Shown here piece after piece: positions 22,856-32,061 of a stretch of DNA of 34,380 nt (positions within the stretch are counted from its first letter, which is position 1; the number at the start of each line of letters is the position of its first letter). The notes under the pieces were generated by a model. The model saw only the letters and a list, made by a program, of their open reading frames with translations, searched no databases and was not told the DNA's origin. The DNA is from a virus, in IMG/VR virus record IMGVR_UViG_3300043543_000369, positions 1 to 34,380 of that record. One strand, 5' to 3'. The position numbers and the translations under genes were made by a program.

Positions 22856-25800
22856 TTACGGGGGATCGATGACCTGAATCGTGACCCTGTCCTGGCCCAG
22901 AACGGCCTTCGCTTCATCCCACAGTTTCTTACAGGTTGGGCTGGCGTCGAACGTGGCCTTGGCTTGCGGGTCGAGCATCAGCCCCACCTTCTGGTCGGTC
23001 TTCCGGGCGTGCTCGACGGCTACCTTCAACCACACCCGGAAACTGTCCAAGTTCGTCAAGGCTTCGGGGCCGACCTTGACCTGCCAGAGCACGCCACCTG
23101 CGACTAGGTCCATGTCGCTTGTCTTGACCTGGACGACATCGCGCCCCGTCTTGGGGTCGCGCAGGGTCACCTCTTCCGTGACGCTCTTGTTGATCGCCTG
23201 CAGGGTGTCCTTCGCCTTCGCCGCCTCGCGAACCTCGACCACAACCCCCTTGACGGCGTCGTTCGTCACCTTGAGCCGCTTCAGCGTCGGGACAAACCCC
23301 TCTACATCCGCGATTGTTGCGAGGTTGCGGAGCAAATCCTCGGGCCGGACGTTCAACTCTTGGAGTTTTTGTTTGTTATCAATGAAGATCTGCTTCAGCA
23401 GAGCCTCAACCTTCTCCGGAGTATCGACCAGGGTGCGAGGACGGTTGGTACCCCTCCACTTTGTGGTACGGTCGAGCACAGTGTCCAGGTGTTTGAGGGT
23501 CTCCCCCAGTTTCGCTGCGTCTCCCTCGACATTCTTGATGACTGCCTTGACCACGTCTTCACCGAGCGCGTCATGCAACTTTGTCCACAGCAGCTTGTCC
23601 GCATCGGACAGGCCGGCCGGGGCATCCGGAGCCTTGGGACGGCGCTTCGCTGTCCCCACGGGGGGGACGGCGGCGACCTCAGCCGGCTGGCCCGGTTGGG
23701 GCTGCGCCTTCGGCTGGCCGTCGTTGACCTGCATCTTGCCGTCGGCGCGGCGGGTGGTCAGGTTCTTGGCGTCGCCGCCGGCCTCCTTCACCGCCTTCAG
23801 GTTCGCGGCACCCTTGACCACCTTCACTGCTCCGACTCCGGCCAGCGCGGGGGCGGCCTCGCCGACGACGCCCTTGAGGGCTTTGATCAGGTGGTCGGCC
23901 GCGCGGTTGAAGTCCTCTGGCCGGCGGGCGTTGGCGGCGATGCCGAGGAACTTGAATACGTCCTCGCCGATCTCCAGGACCGCCTTGCCGGTCATGATGT
24001 AGCCGAAGACCGTCGCCCCGCCGAGGATGACCGGGCCAGCCGGGGTCATTGCGGCAACACCCAGCCCGGCCATCGCACCGGCCATGATCGCCAAGTTCTG
24101 CGGTTTCACCAGTTCGAGCACCGCCTCGCGGAGTTCCCCCTCGAGCTTCGACTTCCCCTCCGCATCCTTGGCATCCAGCGCCCGCTGGAGGGCCGCCTGG
24201 AGCTTTTGCTCCAGGTCCATCTTGGCGATGTTTTTGAGTTCCTCGACCTCCCGTTGAAGGGCTTGTGCTAGCTGCTGCCCCTCCTTCGTCAGCGCACGTG
24301 GCGGACCTCCCGGACCGACCTCGAAATTAATGCGGTCGAGGATTTGGGTTGCCCAGCCTCGATACTGGACCGCGTTGGGTGAATTCGGGTTTACCTGCTG
24401 AATGCTGTCGGCGATCTCGTTAAACGCCTTTGATAGTCTCGCCCGGCGAGCACCGTCATCGTCGTATGCCTTGATCTTGGCGTCTGCGGCCGCCGCGCTG
24501 GCCTTCGCGTACGCATTGACGTCATCCGACCACTGCTTCAGTTGCGCATCAGTCGGGCCGGCCTTCGTTGCTTCAGGATTCGGCTCAACCGGCTCAGGCG
24601 CAGGGAGCGGGGGCCCGATCCGCTTACTGAGTTCAGAGTCGCGCTGCGTATCGCTGAACGCATCCAACAGGTCTCGGATCAGTTGCTTCTGTTCGGCGGC
24701 TGTGGCCGCTCCCCACCACACCTGAAGCAACTCAGCGTCGTCACCCTGTAGCTGGTTCCACCACTCGGTTACCTCCTTGACCCGCCGGAAGTACTCCTCC
24801 TTCGTCCAGCCGCGGAAGTTCTCGAGCAAGTCGCTCGGCAGGGTCGGAACGCGCAGTTTTTGCTTCAACTCATCGGCGGCGGCAGTCGCCCTCCCCCGGT
24901 CGTCGTTCGGACCGGGCTGTTGGCCGGGCGGCGGGTCGGCCAGTGTCGCCGCCACGAACTGCGGGTCGGTCGCTCCGTTCGCAATCAGGGAACCCGTCAG
25001 GTCGCCTGGGTCACCGCGCACGATCACCATCAGCCAGTCCGACGGTGGCGGAGCATCAGGGTAATCCGAGGTCGCCCGCCCCGTCCCCTTGGGCGCCCAC
25101 ACCCGCAACCAGTTGATCCCCGAGGAAACCACTCCGCTCACGTACCCGCCGGCAAGAGCAATGGCTTCCCCGTTTCCAGCGATCACGTCGCCGGTGATGT
25201 CCCCGCCAGCCCACACCTCGGCAGAGGCGGTCGCGACCACATTCCCCGACACGTTGCCGTCAGCCCGCACGAGGGCGTTGGCGAAGATCGACTCATTCCC
25301 AGCCGACACGTTCCCAGACACGCACCCGCCCGCTTCGATGTAGACTTCCAACCCGGCCGTGATCGCTCCGGTTACGTGCCGACCGGCCCACGCGAAGATT
25401 TGCCCGCCGGAAGAAAGCAGACCACCTGTGATGTCGACGAGTGCATGAGCCTCGACTCCGAGTGCCGCGGAAACAGGCCCAGTCACGTCTTTACCCTTGA
25501 CGACCGCGTAGTCGCCGGATACGGCACCGCTAATCACCCCACCTGCCGAGACCACAGCTTCGTTAAGGGTGGTGGATACGGCCCCGCTCACCATCCCCCC
25601 AGCAGTGACCAGCGCCCCACCGACCGCAGAGATATTCCCAGTGACGTCCCCGCCAGCGAACACCTCGGCGTCACCCCACGCGTCCTGGTCCAGATCTCCG
25701 GCCGTAATTGGTCCGGTCACCGACCCACCAGCATCGATCATCACTCCATACGGCGCGGATACAGACCCGGAGACTGAGCCCGAGGCGAACACTGACGCTT

Positions 25801-28261
25801 CCAAGCCGTGCGAGGTCACGCTTCCGGTGACATCTCCCCCCGCGGAAACATCGACATGCCCCCAGCCGGATATCGCTCCAGCTACAGCCCCGGACGCGTC
25901 AACATAGGCAGCGCCCGTCGCAGTGACCGGCGCAGTCACGATACCGCCCGCTAACACTTGGGCGTCGGCCCAGAATTCGTCATCCCCCGCCACGACCGAG
26001 CCGGCCACACCGCCGAGCGCGGCCATGACGGTCACACCCCGCCGGCCGCGGATGGCGGCATCGACCTCACCACCAGCAGTTACGACGGCCTTACCGTCCT
26101 GAGCTGTGACTTCGCCAGTCACATCCCCACCGGCGGTCAGATCGACTCCCCAGCCGGCGGACGCCCCCTGTGACACGTCGCCGGTCGCCGCGACGGACAG
26201 GTCGTACTTGTCGGCGAACACGAAGCCGCCCAGCCGACCTGGGCCAAACGAAATCGGGTCGGCCCCGGCAACGACGGCAGCGATTCCCCCCTCTTCGGCA
26301 CGCACGTCCCCGTCTATATGCCGGCCCGCCATCACCCCGCCGCCATAGCGGACGTACGAATCCTCTTCTCCGTCTTCGCCGATGGTTAGGTATTCCTTCA
26401 CCCACCCGATGTTCCCGGTCTGCGCGGTCAAGCTGCCCGTGATGTCCCGTCCGGCCTCCACCTGGGGCGGAATGGGGCCGGAGAAGTACGGGTCTTCCCA
26501 CGGCGGAGTCTCACCCGGCCAGTATCCGATCCCGACCGCCGCGGTCGCTCCCCCGGTAATGTCCAGCCCAGCCAAGATCTGCCGGATGCCGCCGGTCTCG
26601 GCGACCAGCACTCCAGACACATCGCGGTCGGCCTGAACCAGTCCAATGTTCCGCCCGGCGGTGACCGCCCCGGCAACGTCCTGAGTCGCCGTCACCTCCC
26701 CCACGTCGCGGCCTGCGGTTACGTTCCCGGACACGTCTCCCGGCATGCTGGTCTCGTCCGGCACCGGCATCTCGTCCCAACCACCGGCCCGCACCGACCC
26801 GATGTCGCGGCCGGCGGTCACGGCCCCGCCCACGTGCTGCCCGGCACCGACGCTCCCGATGTCGCCGGCGGCGGTCACGGCCCAGCTCACGTCGCGACCG
26901 GCGGTGACCGAGGTCACGTCGCCGGTCGTCGCGGTTACAGGCCCACTCACGTCCCCGTCCCTGGCGGACACCCCGGACGGATATGCGGGCGTTGAGTAAT
27001 ACCCGAACGGCCGCCAGTCGGGGGCTGGGTCGCGGACGACCGACCGCCCGACGTCGGTCTGGGCGGTCACCGCGCCGGCCACGCTCCCATCCGCCTTCAC
27101 TCCCAGGACAAACCCGGAATTGGCTCGAACTGCTCCGAGGATGTCACCGGTCGCCTCGACCGAGTGGACGTCACGACTGGCTGTGACCGATCCGACCACG
27201 CGGCCCGGCGCGTACGGCGTCCATTCCCCCTCTTCCGGGAACTCGGGGTCGGGCGACGGAGTGAAGACCCCGCCACCCCCGGCGCGCACGGACCAGATGT
27301 CGCCCCCGTTTGCCGTCACCTCGTCGAGGATGTCCCGTCCCGCTGACACGCCGACGATGCTGCCGCCGGCCGTCACCGGTCCGACCACGTCCCGGCCGGC
27401 CGACACGCCGCCGTAGTAGGTCGCGTAGTACCACGTCGAGAAATCGTTCGGGTCGGCCCCGGGGATGTAGGCACCGCCTATCGACAGCCCGGCCGACACC
27501 ACCCCGCCGACGTCGAGACCCGCGTAGACCGATCCGAGCCAACCGCCGGCCGACACCGATGAGGTGTTCGTGCCGGCGGACACGCGGGTCACATCGCCGC
27601 CAGCCGAAACCGCTCCCACACTCGTGCTGGCGGTCGCCTCGCCGATATCATCCGTTGCACTCACCGTCCCGATGCTCGTGCCAGCGGTGATGGTCCCTAC
27701 ATCGTCGCCGGCGGAGACGTTGCCGATCGACTTGCCGGCGCGAGCCGAGACGTCGCGGCCGGACAGGTCGCCGATCGTCCACCCGGCATCGACGTACAGG
27801 TCGCCGCCGATGCTGACCGAACTCACGTCACCGGTCGCCTTGATGTACAGGTTGTCGGCCGCCCCGGACCAGGTGACATCTCCGCTCCCGTCCCCCAATG
27901 CCCCGTACACCTCGAACGCGAACGCGGCGATCTCCTCGGGCGGAACCTCTCCGCCGTAGCCGCCCGGGTCCGGTGGCGGGGGTGCGCCGGGGGAGACGGA
28001 GACCGCTCCGCCGCCGCCACTCACTTCCAGCCATCCCCCTCCCAAGTTTTGCAGGGTGACCGTGACGCCGACCTTGGACCCGTTCTGCCAGTAGCCGTCG
28101 TCCCACCATGAGCCGGGGGCGACCGCGTCCAGGACGATCCGGTCCTCCAGCGGCTCGGCGTGCAGTCGCTGGAGGATGATCGGTTGGGGTTTTCGCCGCC
28201 ACGGGGAGAAGAAGGCCTGGCGAAGCTGAGAGACGAGCGACGGGATGGACCAACGGCGCAT
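22856..28261 (-). CDS. Giant secreted beta-helical protein with C-terminal nuclease-like domain (polymorphic toxin)
   Basis: An 1801-aa protein. The basic N-terminus (LRQAFFSPWRRKP) leads to EPLEDRIVLDA, the LEPR-type motif of planctomycete surface proteins. Residues about 130-1060 repeat short units such as VTAGRDVGEVTA and ISAVGGALVTAGG, as in a parallel beta-helix stalk. A helical region follows (about 1090-1380). A Gly/Ala-rich hydrophobic stretch (AIMAGAMAGLGVAAMTPAGP, about 1385-1430) could span a membrane. A proline-rich linker follows, then the last about 105 residues with SDMDLVAGGVLWQVKVG, which fits a PD-(D/E)xK core with D and QxK. This is the layout of contact-dependent polymorphic toxins. 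The start at 28261 has GAGG upstream; a Met at 28285 has no RBS. Nuclease activity is inferred. Confidence 0.7.
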   Translation of the reverse strand: MRRWSIPSLVSQLRQAFFSPWRRKPQPIILQRLHAEPLEDRIVLDAVAPGSWWDDGYWQNGSKVGVTVTLQNLGGGWLEVSGGGGAVSVSPGAPPPPDPGGYGGEVPPEEIAAFAFEVYGALGDGSGDVTWSGAADNLYIKATGDVSSVSIGGDLYVDAGWTIGDLSGRDVSARAGKSIGNVSAGDDVGTITAGTSIGTVSATDDIGEATASTSVGAVSAGGDVTRVSAGTNTSSVSAGGWLGSVYAGLDVGGVVSAGLSIGGAYIPGADPNDFSTWYYATYYGGVSAGRDVVGPVTAGGSIVGVSAGRDILDEVTANGGDIWSVRAGGGGVFTPSPDPEFPEEGEWTPYAPGRVVGSVTASRDVHSVEATGDILGAVRANSGFVLGVKADGSVAGAVTAQTDVGRSVVRDPAPDWRPFGYYSTPAYPSGVSARDGDVSGPVTATTGDVTSVTAGRDVSWAVTAAGDIGSVGAGQHVGGAVTAGRDIGSVRAGGWDEMPVPDETSMPGDVSGNVTAGRDVGEVTATQDVAGAVTAGRNIGLVQADRDVSGVLVAETGGIRQILAGLDITGGATAAVGIGYWPGETPPWEDPYFSGPIPPQVEAGRDITGSLTAQTGNIGWVKEYLTIGEDGEEDSYVRYGGGVMAGRHIDGDVRAEEGGIAAVVAGADPISFGPGRLGGFVFADKYDLSVAATGDVSQGASAGWGVDLTAGGDVTGEVTAQDGKAVVTAGGEVDAAIRGRRGVTVMAALGGVAGSVVAGDDEFWADAQVLAGGIVTAPVTATGAAYVDASGAVAGAISGWGHVDVSAGGDVTGSVTSHGLEASVFASGSVSGSVSAPYGVMIDAGGSVTGPITAGDLDQDAWGDAEVFAGGDVTGNISAVGGALVTAGGMVSGAVSTTLNEAVVSAGGVISGAVSGDYAVVKGKDVTGPVSAALGVEAHALVDITGGLLSSGGQIFAWAGRHVTGAITAGLEVYIEAGGCVSGNVSAGNESIFANALVRADGNVSGNVVATASAEVWAGGDITGDVIAGNGEAIALAGGYVSGVVSSGINWLRVWAPKGTGRATSDYPDAPPPSDWLMVIVRGDPGDLTGSLIANGATDPQFVAATLADPPPGQQPGPNDDRGRATAAADELKQKLRVPTLPSDLLENFRGWTKEEYFRRVKEVTEWWNQLQGDDAELLQVWWGAATAAEQKQLIRDLLDAFSDTQRDSELSKRIGPPLPAPEPVEPNPEATKAGPTDAQLKQWSDDVNAYAKASAAAADAKIKAYDDDGARRARLSKAFNEIADSIQQVNPNSPNAVQYRGWATQILDRINFEVGPGGPPRALTKEGQQLAQALQREVEELKNIAKMDLEQKLQAALQRALDAKDAEGKSKLEGELREAVLELVKPQNLAIMAGAMAGLGVAAMTPAGPVILGGATVFGYIMTGKAVLEIGEDVFKFLGIAANARRPEDFNRAADHLIKALKGVVGEAAPALAGVGAVKVVKGAANLKAVKEAGGDAKNLTTRRADGKMQVNDGQPKAQPQPGQPAEVAAVPPVGTAKRRPKAPDAPAGLSDADKLLWTKLHDALGEDVVKAVIKNVEGDAAKLGETLKHLDTVLDRTTKWRGTNRPRTLVDTPEKVEALLKQIFIDNKQKLQELNVRPEDLLRNLATIADVEGFVPTLKRLKVTNDAVKGVVVEVREAAKAKDTLQAINKSVTEEVTLRDPKTGRDVVQVKTSDMDLVAGGVLWQVKVGPEALTNLDSFRVWLKVAVEHARKTDQKVGLMLDPQAKATFDASPTCKKLWDEAKAVLGQDRVTIQVIDPP

Positions 28262-28430
28262 GGGCGTGCCTCGGGCAAGGATCATCTGGCCGTGTCGTGA
28301 CGACCACCGTTTGTCGGTTCAGCACCGTGCGATAAGGAGGGAAGGTATTCGGCGCAACGCGATGCCGCAAGAGGTCCAGTGCTGAAAAATCGGGGAAATC
28401 GTCACGACCGAATCCTATGGTGCAATCCGA

Positions 28431-29630
28431 TCATCCGCTCCCCAGTGTTTCGAGCCGGTCGGCCAAGGATCGCACAGCGGCACGAGGGTCGAACCGCTCG
28501 TACCGGCGGGCGAACCGTCTGGCCGCGGCCCGGTAGAGGGGGTTGGCGTACACCTCCCGCACCGCTTCCGCCACCGCTTGGGGGTCGGCGCGGGAGGCGA
28601 TTCGCCCGGCCCCGAGGGCGACGGTCCGCAGCGCGACCAGCACCTGCTCCAGGTAGATTGGCACCTGCACGACCGGCTTGCCGGCCAAGAGCACGCCCAC
28701 CGTCGTCCCGTGGGTGCCGTTCAGGACAGCGAGGTCGCACTCGCCCCCCGCGATCCGGATGTCCGCCGGCTGGTCGAGAAGCCGGACGCCGGCCGCACGG
28801 GCGGTGGTGGCATCCGCCGCCGCCAGCCCCGGCACGTGTGCGACCACCTCGCCCCCGACGCGCCCGACCGCTGCGAGTACCTCGCCGATCCCCGCGGTCG
28901 GCTTGAGGTAGGCGAAGACGCGCGGGCGGCGGTCGGTCAACCACCCCAGATCGTTCCCGCGGTCGTTGGCCCAGACGCCGGCGTAGCGGCAGCCGGGCCG
29001 GGCCGGGTAGTGGTCGAGTTCCGGCAGCGTGCGCAAGACGAGCGCGTCGGCGTCCATGAAGAGACGGGCAAGGGTCGGCGCGGGCGGTTGGCCATCTGCG
29101 TGCAGGACGTGGTTCACGGTCCCGAGGACGATTTGCTCGTCGCGGGCCAGTTCCTCGGGGTCGTGTTGGACCCAGCGGCGCAGGCAGGGGAGCGGGGCGA
29201 GGGCGGGCGGGCAGGTGAACCCGGTGCCGATCACGACCCGAATGGTGGGGAATCCGCGGGCAGCCACCAACGCGGTCGGGCTGTGCTCGCAGAGGATCAG
29301 GTCCGGACGTTCGGCGTCGAACACCGCCCGCCACGCGGCGACTCGGTCGGCGAGAGCGGCCGGGTCGTGGAACCCGCTGTTGTGCAAGATGTGGGCGAAG
29401 GTCATCGGGCGGGCGACCGGGGAAGCGGCTGGCGTCGGCCGGGCCGGCACGGGGAGGATCCGGAAGTCTGGGGGCGGGAGGAATCGGGCGGCCGCGGGCG
29501 GGTGCCTCACGACGGCCGTGACGGTGTGCCCGCGGCCGCGGAGTTCGTGCAAGAGGGGCGCGCACCCGGCCAAGTGCCCGGACCCCTCCCCGAGTTCCCA
29601 GGCGAACAGGATTCGGCGGTGGCGGGTCAT
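28431..29630 (-). CDS. GT1-family glycosyltransferase (MGT/UGT-like)
   Basis: A 399-aa GT-B enzyme. The N-terminus RRILFAWELGEGSGHLAGCAPLLHELRGRGHTVTAVV is the acceptor-domain start of this family. The donor-binding region shows NGTHGTTVGVLLAGKPVVQVPIYLEQ (about 300-325), equivalent to the usual HGG...GxPxxxxPxxxDQ. The C-terminus AVAEAVREVYANPLYRAAARRFARRYE is typical too. It would transfer a sugar from a nucleotide donor to a small molecule, lipid or surface glycan. It lies 170 bp upstream of the toxin start on the same strand, so it may modify the surface protein or simply be cargo. No signal peptide, so cytoplasmic. Confidence 0.82.
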   Translation of the reverse strand: MTRHRRILFAWELGEGSGHLAGCAPLLHELRGRGHTVTAVVRHPPAAARFLPPPDFRILPVPARPTPAASPVARPMTFAHILHNSGFHDPAALADRVAAWRAVFDAERPDLILCEHSPTALVAARGFPTIRVVIGTGFTCPPALAPLPCLRRWVQHDPEELARDEQIVLGTVNHVLHADGQPPAPTLARLFMDADALVLRTLPELDHYPARPGCRYAGVWANDRGNDLGWLTDRRPRVFAYLKPTAGIGEVLAAVGRVGGEVVAHVPGLAAADATTARAAGVRLLDQPADIRIAGGECDLAVLNGTHGTTVGVLLAGKPVVQVPIYLEQVLVALRTVALGAGRIASRADPQAVAEAVREVYANPLYRAAARRFARRYERFDPRAAVRSLADRLETLGSG

Positions 29631-29778
29631 GCGACGCGGTTTCCGGGATGTTGGCTGTCATGATGGAACTGGCATGGTAGCACGCCATCTGGATGTGCAG
29701 AAGGCCCGGAACTCCTGGGAAATCCACGCGGAACCCGGTGGACGGCCCGCCGCACCCGAGGTAACTGACTGTCCTGAC

Positions 29779-29799
29779 GCGGGGCGACGTTCGCCCCGC
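29779..29799. promoter_or_regulatory. Hairpin in leader of the HARE-HTH/integrase unit
   Basis: GCGGGGCGA (29779-29787) pairs with TCGCCCCGC (29791-29799) around a CGT loop. It sits in the 199-bp divergent gap between the glycosyltransferase (29630) and the HARE-HTH start (29830), 30 bases before the latter. It could be a regulator site or attenuator; no T-run follows. Confidence 0.4.
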
Positions 29800-29829
29800 A
29801 AAGGCGCGAACCCAGATGGGAGAACGACA

Positions 29830-30147
29830 ATGGCGACCCAGGCGAAGACCCCAAAGAAGACGGCGAAGGCCAAGACCGCCGCGACGAAGCACTCGAAGCG
29901 GCACGCCGCGCCCGCGAAGAAGCTCAGCCAGATCGAGGCCGCGGTCGAGGTGCTGAAGGCGGCCGCGGAGCCGATGACGTGCAAGCAGATGGTCGAGGTG
30001 ATGCTGGCGAAGAAACTCTGGGCCTCGCCCGCGGGCCGGACACCAGAAGCGACCCTCTACGCCTCGATACTCAGGGAACTGACCACCAAGGGCAAGGACG
30101 CCCGCTTCGTCAAGGCGGCACCCGGCCGCTTCGCACTCAAGGCCTGA
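29830..30147 (+). CDS. HARE-HTH domain protein with basic histone-like N-terminus
   Basis: A 105-aa protein. The first about 31 residues are a Lys/Ala/Thr-rich basic tail (MATQAKTPKKTAKAKTAATK and on). The rest is a HARE-HTH winged helix: KLSQIEAAVEVLKAAAEPMTCKQMVEVMLAKKLWASP, then TLYASILRELTTKGKDARFVKAAPGRFAL. This half is clearly homologous to the C-terminus of the phage protein at 9918. GGGAGAACGACA precedes the ATG. It lies 66 bp before the integrase gene on the same strand. DNA binding is likely; regulation of the integrase is a guess from position. Confidence 0.72.
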   Translation: MATQAKTPKKTAKAKTAATKHSKRHAAPAKKLSQIEAAVEVLKAAAEPMTCKQMVEVMLAKKLWASPAGRTPEATLYASILRELTTKGKDARFVKAAPGRFALKA

Positions 30148-30213
30148 TCCCAACCACCATCCCACGCGAGCCGCCAAGTGCGGCTCGCTCCCTTTTCCGA
30201 GAGGAGGTTTTGC

Positions 30214-32025
30214 ATGAACGACCACCGCAAGCCCGCGGTCGGATACATCCGCATGAGTACCGACCACCAGCATGACAGCCCCGCCCGCCAGCGCCACGAC
30301 ATCGAGGCCCTGGCCCAGCGGCTGGGCTTCCACATCATCCGCTGGTACGAAGACCACGGCCTGACCGGCACCGAGTCGAGCAAGCGCCGCGAGTTCCAGA
30401 AACTCCTCGCCGACGCCAAGGTAGGCACCTTCCGGGCCGTGCTGCTCTCCGAGCAGTCCCGAATGTCCCGCGAGGACATCTTCGACGCCATGCAGCACTG
30501 GCGGAAGTTCCGCGACGCCGGGGTTTCGATCATCACCTGCCAGCGGGGCGAGTTGAAGTTCGACAACCTCGGCGGGGTCATCACCGCCATCGTCGATCAG
30601 TACGGGGCGCGCGAAGAGTCGGTCAAGCTCGCCCAGCGCGTCGCCAGCGGGCTGCGGCTCAAGGCCAGGCAGGGCCAGCGCATCGGCGGCATGGTCTTCG
30701 GCTACGACCGCGAGGTTCTGGACGACACCGGCCGGGTGGTCAAGCGGGTCCACTTCCGCGAACGCTTCCGCAAGCCGATCACCTGGAAGACCCGACTCAT
30801 CCCGTCCGAGGACGCCGCGGCGGTCGCGGCGGTGAAGTGGGCCTTCGCGGCCGTCCGCCAGGGCCAGACGGTCGGGGCCGTCGTCCGCGAACTGCAGGCC
30901 CGCAAGCTGCTCACCGTCTACGGCAACCCGTTCGACTACGGCAGTACGCTCGGCCTGCTCACCAACCCGACCTATGCCGGCACGCTGCGGGTCGGCGTCG
31001 ATTCGCGGGCCAAGTTCTGCGCTCTGACCGACGACCTCATCGTCGTCGAGAACGCCCACGAATCGCTGGTGCCGCCCGAGCAGTTCGAGGAGGTGCAGCG
31101 GATCCTCGCCGGCCGCAAGCAACAGCACGAGCGTGTGCCGGGCCGGCACACGCTCGCCGGGCTAGTGTGCTGCGGGCACTGCGGCCGACGGATGAGCGGC
31201 GTCCACCGCAAGGACTACAACCACGGCCGGGGCGGGCGGTTCTACCACTGCGATCCCCACGCGCAGAAGCGAGGCTTCGACCCGACCTGCCCGCACCCGG
31301 CCGTGCGGGCCGACCGTCTGGAGGCGTTCGTGCTGGAGGCGATCCGCACGCAACTGATCGATGCCGGGGCCGAGGAACGCATCCGGGCGGCGATTGTGCG
31401 GTCGCGGTCGAAGCAGGCGACGCAGACCAGCCAGGACGAGCAACGGCTGGTCGAGGTGCGGCGGAAGATCGTCCGCGGCACCGAGAACCTCGCTCTGGCT
31501 GACCGTGAGGACTTCGCCGGCATCTCGAAGCTCTTGGAGGAGTGGCGGGCCGAGGAGGGCCGGCTGGCCGAGCAGATCGAGCGGCGGAAGGACGAACTGA
31601 AGCCGCTGCCCGAGGCCCTGCGGGTGATCGCCCGGTTCGCCGAGTACCGCGACCAGTTGCAGAAGGCCGACCGGGTGGCCCTGGCCAACGCGCTGCGGGT
31701 GACGGTCGCCGCGATCTCGATCCGGGTGCGGGAAACGCGGACGGGTGGCATCGAGCACACCGAGTTCGTCGGCGAACTGCGGTTTCATCCAGGGTTCGGG
31801 ATCGGCCGGCCGGTGGCGATCCCGGACGAGGCAATAGGCACCCGGAAGGTCTGGCGCGAGATCGCGTTGCTGGCGCAGGCGGCACGCGGGCCGATCCGCC
31901 TGGCCGACGTGATGCGGCACATCGACACGACCGACCCGTCCCTGGCGAGCTACCACCTCCGGCGGGCGGTGAAGGCCGAGTTGCTGAAGAAGGTCGGCCG
32001 CACCGGCGGCTGGGTGGCGATCTGA
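30214..32025 (+). CDS. Large serine integrase of the nested element
   Basis: A 603-aa protein; ATG 30214 follows GAGGAGG. The resolvase-type catalytic domain (1-150) shows GYIRMSTDHQHDSPARQ with the nucleophile S15 and R13, and LSEQSRMSRED with R83 and R86. The recombinase domain (about 170-310) ends near PTYAGTLRVG. A zinc beta-ribbon follows (LVCCGHCGRRMSGVH, then FYHC and CPHP, from about 317), and a coiled coil (about 405-470). After residue 550 there is an extra winged-helix-like segment (EIALLAQAARGPIRLADVMRHI, LASYHLRRAVKAELLKKVG). It should catalyse att recombination at the sites 60 bp away and at 16362. A recombination directionality factor is not identified. Confidence 0.92.
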   Translation: MNDHRKPAVGYIRMSTDHQHDSPARQRHDIEALAQRLGFHIIRWYEDHGLTGTESSKRREFQKLLADAKVGTFRAVLLSEQSRMSREDIFDAMQHWRKFRDAGVSIITCQRGELKFDNLGGVITAIVDQYGAREESVKLAQRVASGLRLKARQGQRIGGMVFGYDREVLDDTGRVVKRVHFRERFRKPITWKTRLIPSEDAAAVAAVKWAFAAVRQGQTVGAVVRELQARKLLTVYGNPFDYGSTLGLLTNPTYAGTLRVGVDSRAKFCALTDDLIVVENAHESLVPPEQFEEVQRILAGRKQQHERVPGRHTLAGLVCCGHCGRRMSGVHRKDYNHGRGGRFYHCDPHAQKRGFDPTCPHPAVRADRLEAFVLEAIRTQLIDAGAEERIRAAIVRSRSKQATQTSQDEQRLVEVRRKIVRGTENLALADREDFAGISKLLEEWRAEEGRLAEQIERRKDELKPLPEALRVIARFAEYRDQLQKADRVALANALRVTVAAISIRVRETRTGGIEHTEFVGELRFHPGFGIGRPVAIPDEAIGTRKVWREIALLAQAARGPIRLADVMRHIDTTDPSLASYHLRRAVKAELLKKVGRTGGWVAI

Positions 32026-32061
32026 CCGACCAGCACCTCCCTCCTCATCTCCAGTTGAAAC

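Noticed and set aside
22881-24002. Plus-strand open frames opposite the giant toxin-like gene
   Set aside because: They are antisense shadows rich in Ser/Thr/Pro. The minus-strand frame has the coherent domain series.
25100-27850. CRISPR-like or satellite repeats in the stalk region
   Set aside because: The repeats are degenerate at DNA level, vary in spacing and keep one reading frame. They reflect beta-helix protein repeats, not a CRISPR array.
28402-31149. A 915-codon minus-strand open frame
   Set aside because: It is antisense to the integrase and HARE-HTH genes and out of frame with the glycosyltransferase. It has no motifs.
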